Program-made: the position numbers and the translations under genes
Assembly (NCBI RefSeq): GCF_031127905.1
Contig: NZ_JARXIC010000007.1
Coordinates: 1-64,000, forward strand
DNA: 64,000 bases
Source: Thalassobacterium sedimentorum
GTDB taxonomy: Bacteria > Verrucomicrobiota > Verrucomicrobiia > Opitutales > Coraliomargaritaceae
Direction: 5' to 3'
Notes under the pieces: generated by a model
The model's database searches: none
What the model was told of the DNA's origin: nothing
The model's input: the letters and a program-made list of their open reading frames with translations, nothing else
In this document: piece after piece, positions 53,003-61,738 of the stretch
How positions within the stretch are numbered: the first letter of the stretch is position 1
How the letters are laid out: every line of letters starts with the position of its first letter

Positions 53003-55747
53003 TTACTCGTCGATCTTCACTCCAAAGCTAGCGACGGCAGAATCACCTGGTGCGAGTGTGCCGATACTGAATTCGAACGAACCAGCGGAATTGGCTCCTG
53101 GCTGAGAGTCTACCGATTGTAACGAACCATCCCCAGTAACGGCAGCGATAGAATCATTGCCATTCGCTGGATAGTATTTAGTCGCAGTTGGCGTCGTATC
53201 GTAGATCACGATATCTGTGGCGTCGGCAGAACCCGTATTAGTCGCGGTAATCCGGTAAAGGATTGAGGCGCCTGGCTTGGCTTCCAGCGGCAGAGTGGTG
53301 TAAGAAGATTCACCGCCATCGGCCTCACCATCATTATCTGCATCCAAGGCTTGCTCTTTAAGCAGCTCCAAGTCGCCTAAAATAACAGTTGTGGTATCTT
53401 CGTTGGAAACGGCTGCAGGTGCGGCAACTCCATCAACCTCACCTGTTGTTGTCGCGGTGAGCGTGGAGATGTTAATCGCACCATTAGGTGCACCTAGTGG
53501 CGCGAATACCTTAACAAAGATAAGTGTGCTATCGTTGGCAGTGCCCGTGCGAGTCAACTCGACAGCGAGCGAGCCACTAGCACTGTCGATGACAGTATCA
53601 CCACCTGCACCCGTATCAAGCACACCATTTCCATTGGAATCACGATAGATGATGGACGTCCATCCTTCGGCAGCCTTTGAATCGCTCAAGGTAAGTGCGA
53701 TATTGGAAGCACCGAGCATCTCGGAAATGTTACCCATATTGGTCAACACGTGCTCGTAAACAATCGCACCACCTGGAGAAACTTGACCGGCATTATCGCT
53801 GACCAAGGTGATCTCACGCACAGTATTGACCGTCACGGTATTGGTGATGAAATCGCTCACGCCTGAAGTGGGCGAAGTTGCAAGGAAGATGATCTCACGG
53901 TCGCCTGGAGTTTCCCCTTCAGGGATAGTCACTTCAGCCACATAGCTGAAACGACCACCATCAGTGGTAGGCGCGGAATCAACCGGAGGGTTCAATGTAC
54001 CAGAGTTATTCACAACAGCACCCGCGGCAACGCGACGGAGATTGACCACCCAACCAGCAGGAACCGATGCCGGATCAACTGTCAGGTTATAAGCGTCTTG
54101 AATCGTGCCTTCATTCTCCACTGTCAGAGGGAAGGTCACGATGCTGCCTGGGTCGCCAGCTTTCGTGATACCATCAGCACCCGCGCCGTCACCTTCACCA
54201 GCCACGCCGTCAGGGTCATCCCCTGCTGCAGCATTGGTGATATCAACATTTGGAGGCAAGATAGTTGTCACAATGTCGTTTGCATCAGCCGTCGCTGGAT
54301 TTCCACTTACATCGAGCACCGTGCCTGTGGCACGCTTTGTAATGCTATAAGGGCCATTACCAGTAGTGAGTCCGCTGATATTAGTCGGCAGGGTCGCTTT
54401 AACGATCACATTGTATATGCCATCAACAGCAATGGGCCCCGTATCTGGAGTACTATTGCCATTCGTGTCCACCATCGGCGTGTTACCATCTTCCAGGTAG
54501 AAGCGGAAGGTTGTGCCCGTAGGATAAGTGCTGCTGCCCGCAACAAAGGACATATCAAAAGTATCTTCAGATGTGCCGTTATTTGTCAGCACATTGGTAA
54601 AGGTCACAGTCTCACCAGGTCGTGCCGTAGGCAATGTTTCACCTGCTAGACTTACAGCTGGCACTGGCAACACCTCGAATGGAGGGCGATTGGTTTCAAC
54701 TGGAGGAACAGGCCCCTTCACGCCGGGACCGTCTGGATCGTATGTGTATTGAACCACGTTATTGATAATTTGTGGTGCCAAGCCAGCATCCACGCCGACT
54801 TGGAAGGTGACCGTACCGGAAGCACCAGCAGGCACGGAATCGATGATGATGACCAATTCCTCCTCAGTCGCATCGTATTCGTAATCAACAGTCGTACCGC
54901 CACCTGCTTGTTGATCGCCAGAGGCATCAGTCAGCACAGTGGTGCCAGTCAGGCTAGAGCGCCCCGTTCCAGCGATATAAGTCATGCCCTCAGGGATCTC
55001 ATCCGTCATAGTAAAGCTAGTAGCTGCTTTATTACCCGTATTGTTATAACTCAATGTATACATCACTGGCGACGTGCCTGGAATGCCTTGAGCCGTGTCA
55101 ATCAGCTTGCTCACAGTCATCACAGCATCCTCTGAGACATTGATAGTATCGGTATTATTATCCGTTAAATCATACAGCGGATCGGTGCCCGCAAGCGTTT
55201 GCGAGTAGTCAGAGCCACCATTAATGTTAAAGCTGGCAGACTCCGCATCATTTGCGCTACCAGGAACACTGGTCCCGACAACGAAATAGAACTGCTCGCC
55301 CGGAGTTAGATCACCTGTTGTAGTGATCGGCGATGTAATATCGTCCGGCTCACCATCTTGGTTGGTATCCGCATAAATTAAAAGAGTCCCCAATGTGAAG
55401 TCTCCCGCAACTGTATCTGTATACAAATCAAAGGAGTCCGTACCATTACCAGTATTGGTCAAAGTGTGTGGCAGGAAGACTGAACCGCCCGGAGACACCG
55501 AACGCGTATTGTCCTGTGTGAGAGCCAGACCAGGAATTTGTAGAACAGTGGTCACGACCGTATTCGAAGTCGTGTCACGCTCTGTACCATTTTGGTCTTT
55601 ATAGGTAGCCGAGGCCTGATTGCCGATTTTGGTGCCCGCCGTCGGCGCAGCGGCACTCAGGGAAAGCGCAGCCAGCAAGGCCACACTGGATAAAGCCAGG
55701 GTGCGTATGCGCCCGAAGCTTTTAAGGATTCCGTCTGATGTATTCAT
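53003..55747 (-). CDS. Secreted DUF11-repeat protein (914 aa)
   Basis: A 914-residue protein with signal peptide (TLALSSVALLAALSLSAAA). The mature protein starts AGTKIGNQASATYKD, as in the barrel protein. Four or more DUF11-type modules follow, e.g. SPVMYTLSYNNTGNKAATSF with DEIPEGMTYIAGTG, and two segments with SVSPGGSVFLPHTLTNTGN and QVSPGGAIVYEHVLTNMGN. I see no cysteine in the mature part. Calcium-loop-like motifs occur (YADTNQDGEPDD; YRDSNGNGVLDTG). It ends right after a DUF11 module (LAPGDSAVASFGVKIDE). The start at 55747 fits the signal peptide; a GTG at 55801 overlapping the previous stop (TAGTG) would add 18 residues and is less likely. Confidence 0.85.
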   Translation of the reverse strand: MNTSDGILKSFGRIRTLALSSVALLAALSLSAAAPTAGTKIGNQASATYKDQNGTERDTTSNTVVTTVLQIPGLALTQDNTRSVSPGGSVFLPHTLTNTGNGTDSFDLYTDTVAGDFTLGTLLIYADTNQDGEPDDITSPITTTGDLTPGEQFYFVVGTSVPGSANDAESASFNINGGSDYSQTLAGTDPLYDLTDNNTDTINVSEDAVMTVSKLIDTAQGIPGTSPVMYTLSYNNTGNKAATSFTMTDEIPEGMTYIAGTGRSSLTGTTVLTDASGDQQAGGGTTVDYEYDATEEELVIIIDSVPAGASGTVTFQVGVDAGLAPQIINNVVQYTYDPDGPGVKGPVPPVETNRPPFEVLPVPAVSLAGETLPTARPGETVTFTNVLTNNGTSEDTFDMSFVAGSSTYPTGTTFRFYLEDGNTPMVDTNGNSTPDTGPIAVDGIYNVIVKATLPTNISGLTTGNGPYSITKRATGTVLDVSGNPATADANDIVTTILPPNVDITNAAAGDDPDGVAGEGDGAGADGITKAGDPGSIVTFPLTVENEGTIQDAYNLTVDPASVPAGWVVNLRRVAAGAVVNNSGTLNPPVDSAPTTDGGRFSYVAEVTIPEGETPGDREIIFLATSPTSGVSDFITNTVTVNTVREITLVSDNAGQVSPGGAIVYEHVLTNMGNISEMLGASNIALTLSDSKAAEGWTSIIYRDSNGNGVLDTGAGGDTVIDSASGSLAVELTRTGTANDSTLIFVKVFAPLGAPNGAINISTLTATTTGEVDGVAAPAAVSNEDTTTVILGDLELLKEQALDADNDGEADGGESSYTTLPLEAKPGASILYRITATNTGSADATDIVIYDTTPTATKYYPANGNDSIAAVTGDGSLQSVDSQPGANSAGSFEFSIGTLAPGDSAVASFGVKIDE

Positions 55748-55800
55748 GTTATTGGTTTTAGGTTGTTCGTTAAAAAGATAAGCCAAGGCATTCAGCAGCA

Positions 55801-56256
55801 CTACTGTACTAATCGAGCTCTCAATTCGGCGGTGAAAGGAACATCCGATTCAAGCGCATCTATGCTCCAACGCAGGGCTCGAAAAGCTGTCGTATCCACT
55901 GGCTCTCCTGAGGCATTTACTGCAGATAAGGACTCAAAAGTAATCCCGTCCAAAGACACTTCCTGCGGTGCCGGTTTCGCAGAGCCCTCGATGTATTCGA
56001 GTCCAGCGGGAATCGGAATAACCGGTTGCACTGCAGTCAAAGCCGTATCGCTCTGGTTCTTAAACGTGGCTCGATAAAGTATAATATCACCTGGATTCGC
56101 GACCTCGGCCAACTCCAGCACCTCAGCACTGTCGGGGTCAGTCGTCACAATGTAAGCATCAATCTGAGCAACAAGTGGATCCGACTGAGCCGCCAGCGCA
56201 GACATAGATAAAAATAAGCCACAGAAGAGGGCCAAAGGACGAGTAACGTATTTCAT
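55801..56256 (-). CDS. Small secreted single-module DUF11-like protein (151 aa)
   Basis: A 151-residue protein: signal peptide MKYVTRPLALFCGLFLSMSALAA, then one domain of about 125 residues. The pattern ANPGDIILYRATFKNQSDTA, PIPAGLEYIEGS and the final LESDVPFTAELRARLVQ matches one DUF11 module, and in particular the very last module of the 914- and 3146-residue proteins. It is the first gene of the four-gene unit, 34 bp after the likely transcription start. It may be a subunit that associates with the ends of the larger proteins, or a chaperone or tip protein; nothing in the sequence decides this. Confidence 0.8.
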   Translation of the reverse strand: MKYVTRPLALFCGLFLSMSALAAQSDPLVAQIDAYIVTTDPDSAEVLELAEVANPGDIILYRATFKNQSDTALTAVQPVIPIPAGLEYIEGSAKPAPQEVSLDGITFESLSAVNASGEPVDTTAFRALRWSIDALESDVPFTAELRARLVQ

Positions 56257-56296
56257 AATGCAATAAGGACTACTAATATAGATCTAACAACGTAAT

Positions 56297-56326
56297 ATTA
56301 AATCATAAACACCCTAGTCATGTCAA
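56297..56326 (-). promoter_or_regulatory. Sigma70-like promoter of the DUF11 operon
   Basis: On the minus strand a perfect TTGACA (56321-56326) and TTTAAT (56297-56302) are spaced by 18 bp. Transcription would start near 56290, about 34 nt before the ATG of the first DUF11 gene at 56256. No other promoter of similar quality was noticed between the four genes. Confidence 0.7.
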
Positions 56327-56406
56327 GGTACCGCAAATACCTGACAATAATGCTAATAAGCTGCATGCATAGAATTAGCTGAGCAATCTCTCGACAGATG
56401 AAGTCG

Positions 56407-56492
56407 CTTCCCGTCCAAACGGGAAGATATAAATACTAGGATTTTCATCAGAAATAATAATGCACATGATTAGTCATCCAGCGACAGCTGGA
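56407..56492. repeat. Two perfect tetraloop hairpins
   Basis: The first is cttcccgt / acgggaag (56407-56414 and 56419-56426, loop ccaa). The second is tccagc / gctgga (56477-56482 and 56487-56492, loop gaca). They are 50 bp apart in a non-coding region 150-240 bp upstream of the DUF11 start. They could form part of an RNA, or be sites for a regulator. Neither is followed by a T-run. Confidence 0.45.
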
Positions 56493-56719
56493 CGTTTAGG
56501 CCGCATAATAGCAAATTTAAGCAACTTCACAATACAACCTAAGTGCACAGCGCTCTGCCCTTTAGTGCAAAACACCCCATTATACCCAGCAAAAGCCCTG
56601 TTAATACACGAATATAACTACCTAAAAAACGCGTAAGTAATATAGAAACTCTACCAAAAGTCCCTCAGTATGACTAGAGTCAGGAAGTAATAAACAATCA
56701 GCGATTTAACTCACCCCAA

Positions 56720-57376
56720 TTACGAAACCTCGCCAGCCGACACATCCATGCCAAAATCTCCCTCGTAATAAAAACGCACCAGATCGGCCACACACTGTGC
56801 ACCTAGCTTTTGAGACAGGTTAGAGCGATGGAGTTTTACGGTGCGTTCCGCATTTCCAATACGATCCGCAATCGCTTTATTCGGCAGGCCAGCGACTACC
56901 ATATGTAAAATCTTCTTCTCTGTCTGAGTCAGCATCTTAAATCGCGCTCGAAGCTCAGCGGCATGCCCCTGCTTTTGCCGACTAAGTTCACCTTTTTGAA
57001 TCGCGGCCTCGACCACTTTAATCAACTGATCCTTCTCAACAGGTTTGGTCAAAAAATCAAAAGCTCCTCGCTTGATCGTATCGACCACTACTGGAACTTG
57101 AGCATGCCCCGTAAGAAAAACCACAGGAACGCCCCCACCTTCTCGCTGCAAATGCTCAAACAATTCCAGACCATCCGGCCCAGGCATCCGGATATCAAGC
57201 AATATACAACCACTCGAATGACTGGAGAATTTGACCAAAAAATCTCCAGCCGAAGCAAAATCATAAACCTCGAAACTCGCCAACTTCAATAAGCGGGAAA
57301 TCGATCGACGAAAAAACTCATCATCGTCTACGATAAAAACAGTACCTCTAGAATTCTCTTTAACGTAGTTAATCAT
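56720..57376 (-). CDS. FixJ/LuxR-type response regulator
   Basis: A 218-residue regulator. The receiver domain (about 10-125) has the acidic pocket VDDDE (D17-D19), the phosphoacceptor D61 in LLDIRMPGPDG, Thr in FLTGHA and Lys in FLTKP. The C-terminal LuxR-type helix-turn-helix (about 148-210) begins LTQTEKKILHMVVAGLPNKA and continues ERTVKLHRSNLSQKL. It should bind DNA as a dimer when phosphorylated by the kinase gene that overlaps it by 4 bp upstream. The targets are unknown; the DUF11 operon 463 bp downstream on the same strand is an obvious candidate. Confidence 0.93.
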   Translation of the reverse strand: MINYVKENSRGTVFIVDDDEFFRRSISRLLKLASFEVYDFASAGDFLVKFSSHSSGCILLDIRMPGPDGLELFEHLQREGGGVPVVFLTGHAQVPVVVDTIKRGAFDFLTKPVEKDQLIKVVEAAIQKGELSRQKQGHAAELRARFKMLTQTEKKILHMVVAGLPNKAIADRIGNAERTVKLHRSNLSQKLGAQCVADLVRFYYEGDFGMDVSAGEVS

Positions 57377-59622
57377 GCGTCATTTGGTTTACTTGGAAGC
57401 CAAATTTTAAAGCAGGCCCCTCCCTCCTTGAGGTTACCCACCGAAATCCGGCCTCTATGGTCTTCAATAATATATCTCGAAATGGCGAGCCCTAAGCCCA
57501 TGCCCTTCTTTTTGGTCGAATAATAAAACTCAAACAGCTCAGCAATCTCATTCGGTGGAATCCCGCGCCCATAGTCCGAAACCGACACACAAATCTGATT
57601 TGAATCCGTGATTGCATCACAGTCGACAACCACCAGTCGCTGTGAAGCAGGTAGCGACTCCACAGCATCCATCGCATTAAAAATTAAGTTTAACAGGACC
57701 TGAACTAGTAACACCCGCTCCCCCACAACAGTGCACAAGCAGATATCACTAGGCGGCAAACACAAATCAATCCCGCGACGCCGCGCCTCGCCTTGGACCA
57801 TACAGCCCGCCTCGTCGATAACTTGCAGCAAGTTCACCGGGGCCTTTGATTCTGAATAGCCACCAAGCATCGCACGAATATTCTCAACCACCCGAGTCGC
57901 CCGGCGATCCTCACTCTTAATCTCCGCGAGGATCTCTCGCAACTCCTGATTCGGAACATTCAGCGCATCCAAATGCATCAATGCCGACTCGGCATTACTC
58001 AGAATCGACCCAAGTGGTTGATTGATCTCATGCGCAATAGACGCCGAAATTTGCCCAAGCTGCGCAATCCGGTTGTCCCGAGCCAAGTTATGCCTCAGTT
58101 TCTCCGCCTGAATCCGGTCACTCACATCCAAAGCAACAATCAAATAAAGACTCACTCCACCAATTTCAACAGTACTGCAAAATAACTCAACAGAGCGCAC
58201 ATCTCCTGATGCAATCTGCACTTTAAGCTCATGCCCCCGATGACGACGCCCTGCCTTGAAAAAATCCTCTAAAAACTGTGGATCCTGATCTAGCGCGCGT
58301 ATGCCAACTTCCTCAGCAGTTCGACCGATTGCGTCTTCTCGCTTAATACCAAAAAACTCTTCATAGGCGGGATTGATATCCTGAAAGACACAATCACTCA
58401 CACGCAAAACAGCCTTAGGGTTTGGGCTCTCTCTAAAGACAGTCGAAAAGTAGCGCTCCATTTCAACTGCTTGACTTTCGGCTTTTTGCTTCTCCCGTCT
58501 AGCCCACAGCAGTGCCAAAATCAAAGACGTTTGTATCAACACGACAGTCGACCCTAAAAAGACAAAGACCGGGTGCGCTTCCAATAAGCCTGGAGCCCCG
58601 TAGAAAACCTTCGCCTCCGCGGGCAAGCTCTCCACATCCAAATCATAGCGCTGCATACCCCGATCATCGATCAATACTTCCGTCGCGGGCACAGTCAATA
58701 CACCAATCTCTTCCGCAGATTCCCCAGCGACCATTCGCAGCACTAGCTTGCCCAGTTTTCGTCCATGTTCGACAGTCGAAGCGGAGACCACTCCAACGGC
58801 CCCTGCACCCAGCATAGTATCAAAAAAACCAAAGATTGGCACTGGTGATTCTTTCGCAATACGCTCCAGAACTCTCCTAGGTATAAAAGCATTTCCTTCA
58901 TAATCCATGAAGTATGTCGTAAATAAGACAACAGCCCCCTCCGCCAATTGCTGAATCGCCTGCTCGATTTCCACAGGAGAGGCATCAGTAATCTCCCCAA
59001 CATGCCAAGGAACAAGATCTTCAAGCTCAAGCCGAATTGCCTGCAAGAGCTCTTGATCAAATGAAGCACTCCCACCGACTAACACAATCTCTTGCGTGTC
59101 AGGCAACAGTCCCATCACAAGCTCTAGAACCTTCGGCACAGATAACTCATAAAAAACACCTCCCGACCACTGTGTCACTTCCTCAGCCGTCAACTGCCCC
59201 TCCCATAATCCTGCAAAAATTAGTGGTGAATCAGGAAATATACCCGAGAGCAACTCACGCGAAAAATCAATCGACTGCGGCCCGACGGCCACAATTACAT
59301 CAGGCTCAAAGCCCCAGTAACGCCTTTTCAGGTAAGGGGCCATATTTGATTTCTCACTACCTTGCGGGAGTCGATGAATATCCAAGTATTCTTCATACAA
59401 CTCAATTTGATGAGCATCAATCGACTCCTGAAGCGACCACCACAGCCCTCGCTGAAGATCCATATTCGCAGGCAAGCTCCTCTGATTGGAATACAATATA
59501 AGAATCCGCAAAGGATCATCTCCATTTAGATACGCAGCCTCCGGCTTGGGATGAGCGCAGACCAACGACGCCATACCAAAGCTAACTACCAGACTAACTA
59601 TCCAAACGGCTCTCATTAACAA
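57373..59622 (-). CDS. Sensor histidine kinase with ABC-substrate-binding-like periplasmic domain
   Basis: A 749-residue inner-membrane kinase. After a signal/anchor (VWIVSLVVSFGMASLVCA), a periplasmic part of about 320 residues resembles ABC-type substrate-binding proteins (VIVAVGPQSIDFSREL; ADPSL-like VVLFTTYFMDYEG). A membrane segment (VFLGSTVVLIQTSLILALLW) and a PAS domain (about 390-500) follow. The HisKA box is ISASIAHEINQPLGSI, with His as the phosphoacceptor, and the ATPase has NLIFNAMDAVE, DYGRGIPP and GMGLGLAISR. This resembles FixL/DctS-type kinases. It probably senses a small solute directly or through a transporter protein. The stop overlaps the regulator start (ATGA). Confidence 0.92.
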   Translation of the reverse strand: MLMRAVWIVSLVVSFGMASLVCAHPKPEAAYLNGDDPLRILILYSNQRSLPANMDLQRGLWWSLQESIDAHQIELYEEYLDIHRLPQGSEKSNMAPYLKRRYWGFEPDVIVAVGPQSIDFSRELLSGIFPDSPLIFAGLWEGQLTAEEVTQWSGGVFYELSVPKVLELVMGLLPDTQEIVLVGGSASFDQELLQAIRLELEDLVPWHVGEITDASPVEIEQAIQQLAEGAVVLFTTYFMDYEGNAFIPRRVLERIAKESPVPIFGFFDTMLGAGAVGVVSASTVEHGRKLGKLVLRMVAGESAEEIGVLTVPATEVLIDDRGMQRYDLDVESLPAEAKVFYGAPGLLEAHPVFVFLGSTVVLIQTSLILALLWARREKQKAESQAVEMERYFSTVFRESPNPKAVLRVSDCVFQDINPAYEEFFGIKREDAIGRTAEEVGIRALDQDPQFLEDFFKAGRRHRGHELKVQIASGDVRSVELFCSTVEIGGVSLYLIVALDVSDRIQAEKLRHNLARDNRIAQLGQISASIAHEINQPLGSILSNAESALMHLDALNVPNQELREILAEIKSEDRRATRVVENIRAMLGGYSESKAPVNLLQVIDEAGCMVQGEARRRGIDLCLPPSDICLCTVVGERVLLVQVLLNLIFNAMDAVESLPASQRLVVVDCDAITDSNQICVSVSDYGRGIPPNEIAELFEFYYSTKKKGMGLGLAISRYIIEDHRGRISVGNLKEGGACFKIWLPSKPNDA

Positions 59623-59829
59623 TGAACCGCATGATCACGCAGCTCAAAAGGGTCAAAATCTAACATGTAATAGACACTACAAGATCGCTTGACTGATAAG
59701 GTCAATCCCTCAGTTTCAAATACTACAGGATGCAAGACCACAGGTGGCGACAGAGCGGAATCATAATAGGACCAAGGATTTCAAAAAAAGGTTTTGCTTC
59801 TCCAGCAGAGGCATCGTTCACTCCACCAC

Positions 59830-60171
59830 ATGTACGAACTATCCGGAACCGTAAAAGTAATTTTTGACGAACAAACCTTTGGCAGTGGCTTCAACAAACG
59901 CGAATTTGTAGTCACCACCACCGACGACAAATATCCTCAGGATATCAAATTCGAATGCCTCAAAGAAAAGGTCGAGCTCGTCGACAAGCTAAATACAGGC
60001 GACAAGGTCAAGGTCACCTTTGACATCAACGGCCGCGAATGGAACGAAAAGTATTTCGTTAATCTCAAAGCCTTCCGCATCGAAGCCGCTGGCGCTGCTG
60101 GCGGTAACAACGATGAACCGCCCCCCTTCGATCCTGCCGACGAAATCCTAGACGAAGAGCCTCCCTTTTAA
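59830..60171 (+). CDS. DUF3127 protein with SSB-like acidic tail
   Basis: A 113-residue protein. The start [20 protein letters not shown] and the [19 protein letters not shown] strand with [15 protein letters not shown] are typical of DUF3127, a small OB-fold family. The tail is acidic and ends [10 protein letters not shown], like the D/E-rich, Pro-Phe end by which single-stranded-DNA-binding protein recruits partners. It may bind single-stranded nucleic acid; this is inference. The frame is open from an ATG-like start at 59794, but the ATG at 59830 matches the family start. A strong terminator follows at 60259-60313. Confidence 0.85.
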   Translation: MYELSGTVKVIFDEQTFGSGFNKREFVVTTTDDKYPQDIKFECLKEKVELVDKLNTGDKVKVTFDINGREWNEKYFVNLKAFRIEAAGAAGGNNDEPPPFDPADEILDEEPPF

Positions 60172-60258
60172 GGTCAGCGAAACAGAGCAACCTTCGTCCC
60201 AACGCTGCTCAGAACGCTTGAATTAGCACTTCAACAGCAGCGCAGGACAACGCAAAAC

Positions 60259-60313
60259 AGCGACACGCCCCCCGAAGCCATCAATTTTGGCAATGGAGCG
60301 TGTCGCTTTTTTT
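60259..60313 (+). terminator. Terminator after the DUF3127 gene
   Basis: The arms agcgacacgc (60259-60268) and gcgtgtcgct (60298-60307) form a perfect 10-bp stem, followed by a run of T. It lies about 90 bp after the stop. Confidence 0.85.
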
Positions 60314-60650
60314 GGCTCATCGTCATGAGGCGTAAAAGACATGCTTATGCTGTTGAAGCGATTATACCAATTCTAAGAATTCTATGCTCTAGTAGACGGT
60401 CCGAAAGGTAGCCTCGAAACTAAGTTTTGGAGGGCGAGAGGCAGCTCCCCAGTTCTGAGAACCGAAGCTACGAAAAATATCTCGATTGGATTTAAACTTT
60501 TCCGAATTGATATTATAATGCAGGGAATCGAATGCACATCAGTCGATCACCTGCTTCCGTCCGACCTTCGTCACATGTTGATGTCCATCATAATGATGTA
60601 ATCCGCCCTATGTTACCCCCATCCTAGAGTATCGCTACCAGCCCACCGTC

Positions 60651-60707
60651 CACAAAAAAAAGCCGCCTTTCCCTCGCAAAGTAATACTCCACGAGATGAA
60701 AGACGGC
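60651..60707 (-). terminator. Terminator after the second PEP-CTERM gene
   Basis: On the minus strand, gccgtctttc pairs with gaaaggcggc (60662-60671 with 60698-60707, one G-T pair), and eight T follow (60653-60660 read as A on the plus strand). It is 20 bp after the stop at 60728. Confidence 0.85.
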
Positions 60708-60727
60708 CCTCAGGTGCAAGCGATTAA

Positions 60728-61513
60728 CTAGCGAGCACTTCTCGCGCGCCGAATGCCTGCAAAGGTCAAACCAAGCAAACCGAGCAAAAGTGCACTCGTG
60801 CCAGGCTCAGGAACTGCCGTCAAAGTCACATTATCAAAGGAAACGGCGCCTAGAGCATCAAGTGAGGCCAATCCATCGCCCTGCCCTACGTATAAATCAA
60901 CACCGATGGCGTTGTCTGCCGCGCCCGAATACGTATAAGTATACGAGATGGATACCGTCTCTCCACTCAAAATGCCCACATTCAGTATAGCACCAGCCAC
61001 ATCGGTAGCATATTGAGTCGTCCCCCCGGTTTTCAACGCAATACCAATTCCAGAATCACTCAAAAGGTCTACACTAGCAATACCAACGACTGACACATCC
61101 GCAGTCAGCGTATAGGTCCAGCCGTCAATAAAATCTGTGCCGATATCATTTTGGTAAATCGAAGCAGATGAATTTAGAAGATCACCAAGATTAAGACCTG
61201 AAGACAGCCCCGACACAGTCGCATTTGTTTGGTCGATATCAACCGATGGAGCCAGCAGCAGCCCCAAAATACCATTTGAATCAACCGACCAAGGACCGCT
61301 TCCAAATGGGTCGTCATAACTAAGAAGCACCCCTGCTACGGGAGCTTTAGAGTCAACGTTACCTGCCTGCGAAAAATCACCGTTTGGAACGCCAATATTA
61401 ATAGCGGCATGCGACACTGAAGTGAAAGCAATCCCAGCAAACCCCAAAAGGATCATCGGCATGCAGCTACGACGCTTATATACGGACAAACAACGAGTTA
61501 CAGTTTTTTTCAT
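60728..61513 (-). CDS. PEP-CTERM sorting domain protein
   Basis: A 261-residue secreted protein. A long basic N-region and hydrophobic core (MILLGFAGIAFTSVSHA) form the signal peptide. One beta-rich domain begins INIGVPNGDFSQAG and ends SFDNVTLTAV, like the carbohydrate-binding-type folds often found before PEP-CTERM tails. The tail is VPEPGTSALLLG, a hydrophobic stretch, then IRRARSAR. It should be handled by an exosortase encoded elsewhere. No enzyme motif is present. The gene stands alone, with a terminator downstream. Confidence 0.88.
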   Translation of the reverse strand: MKKTVTRCLSVYKRRSCMPMILLGFAGIAFTSVSHAAINIGVPNGDFSQAGNVDSKAPVAGVLLSYDDPFGSGPWSVDSNGILGLLLAPSVDIDQTNATVSGLSSGLNLGDLLNSSASIYQNDIGTDFIDGWTYTLTADVSVVGIASVDLLSDSGIGIALKTGGTTQYATDVAGAILNVGILSGETVSISYTYTYSGAADNAIGVDLYVGQGDGLASLDALGAVSFDNVTLTAVPEPGTSALLLGLLGLTFAGIRRARSAR

Positions 61514-61738
61514 AGCGGGGACATAGGGGTTGGAATTAAGCGTTATTAGATGACGCTTTATTTAATAGTAAATAACGCAACAATTAGCAACCAAAACTCA
61601 TCTAAAGATGAAACTTTATTAATATTTAACATATTCACAGTAGAGGAATCCAGCGGAATTGGTTGAATTTAGAGCAATCAGCGTTGCCAGCAGCCCGAAA
61701 CTCGTATTATTCCTACTCTTTATCATCCTTCCTAGCAT

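Larger units (their letters stand above)
56257..56719. other. Intergenic region between two-component genes and DUF11 operon
   Basis: A 463-bp AT-rich gap with no convincing gene on either strand. It holds the operon promoter (56297-56326) and two perfect short hairpins (56407-56426 and 56477-56492), listed separately. The part 56500-56719 shows nothing clear. Confidence 0.7.
60172..60727. other. Intergenic region with two terminators
   Basis: A 556-bp gap between the DUF3127 gene and the convergent PEP-CTERM gene. It holds a terminator for each (60259-60313 and 60651-60707). The 340 bp between them contain no plausible gene and no clear RNA that I can recognise. Confidence 0.65.

Noticed and set aside
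37466-55747. Possible tandem DNA repeats or a phage-type tail region in the DUF11 genes
   Set aside because: The modules are alike as protein patterns but I see no near-identical DNA repeats, and there are no phage, integrase or transposase genes nearby.
59703-59760. Weak repeat ttgac/gtcaa upstream of the DUF3127 gene as an operator
   Set aside because: The arms are only 5 bp and there is no second copy or nearby regulator, so chance is likely.
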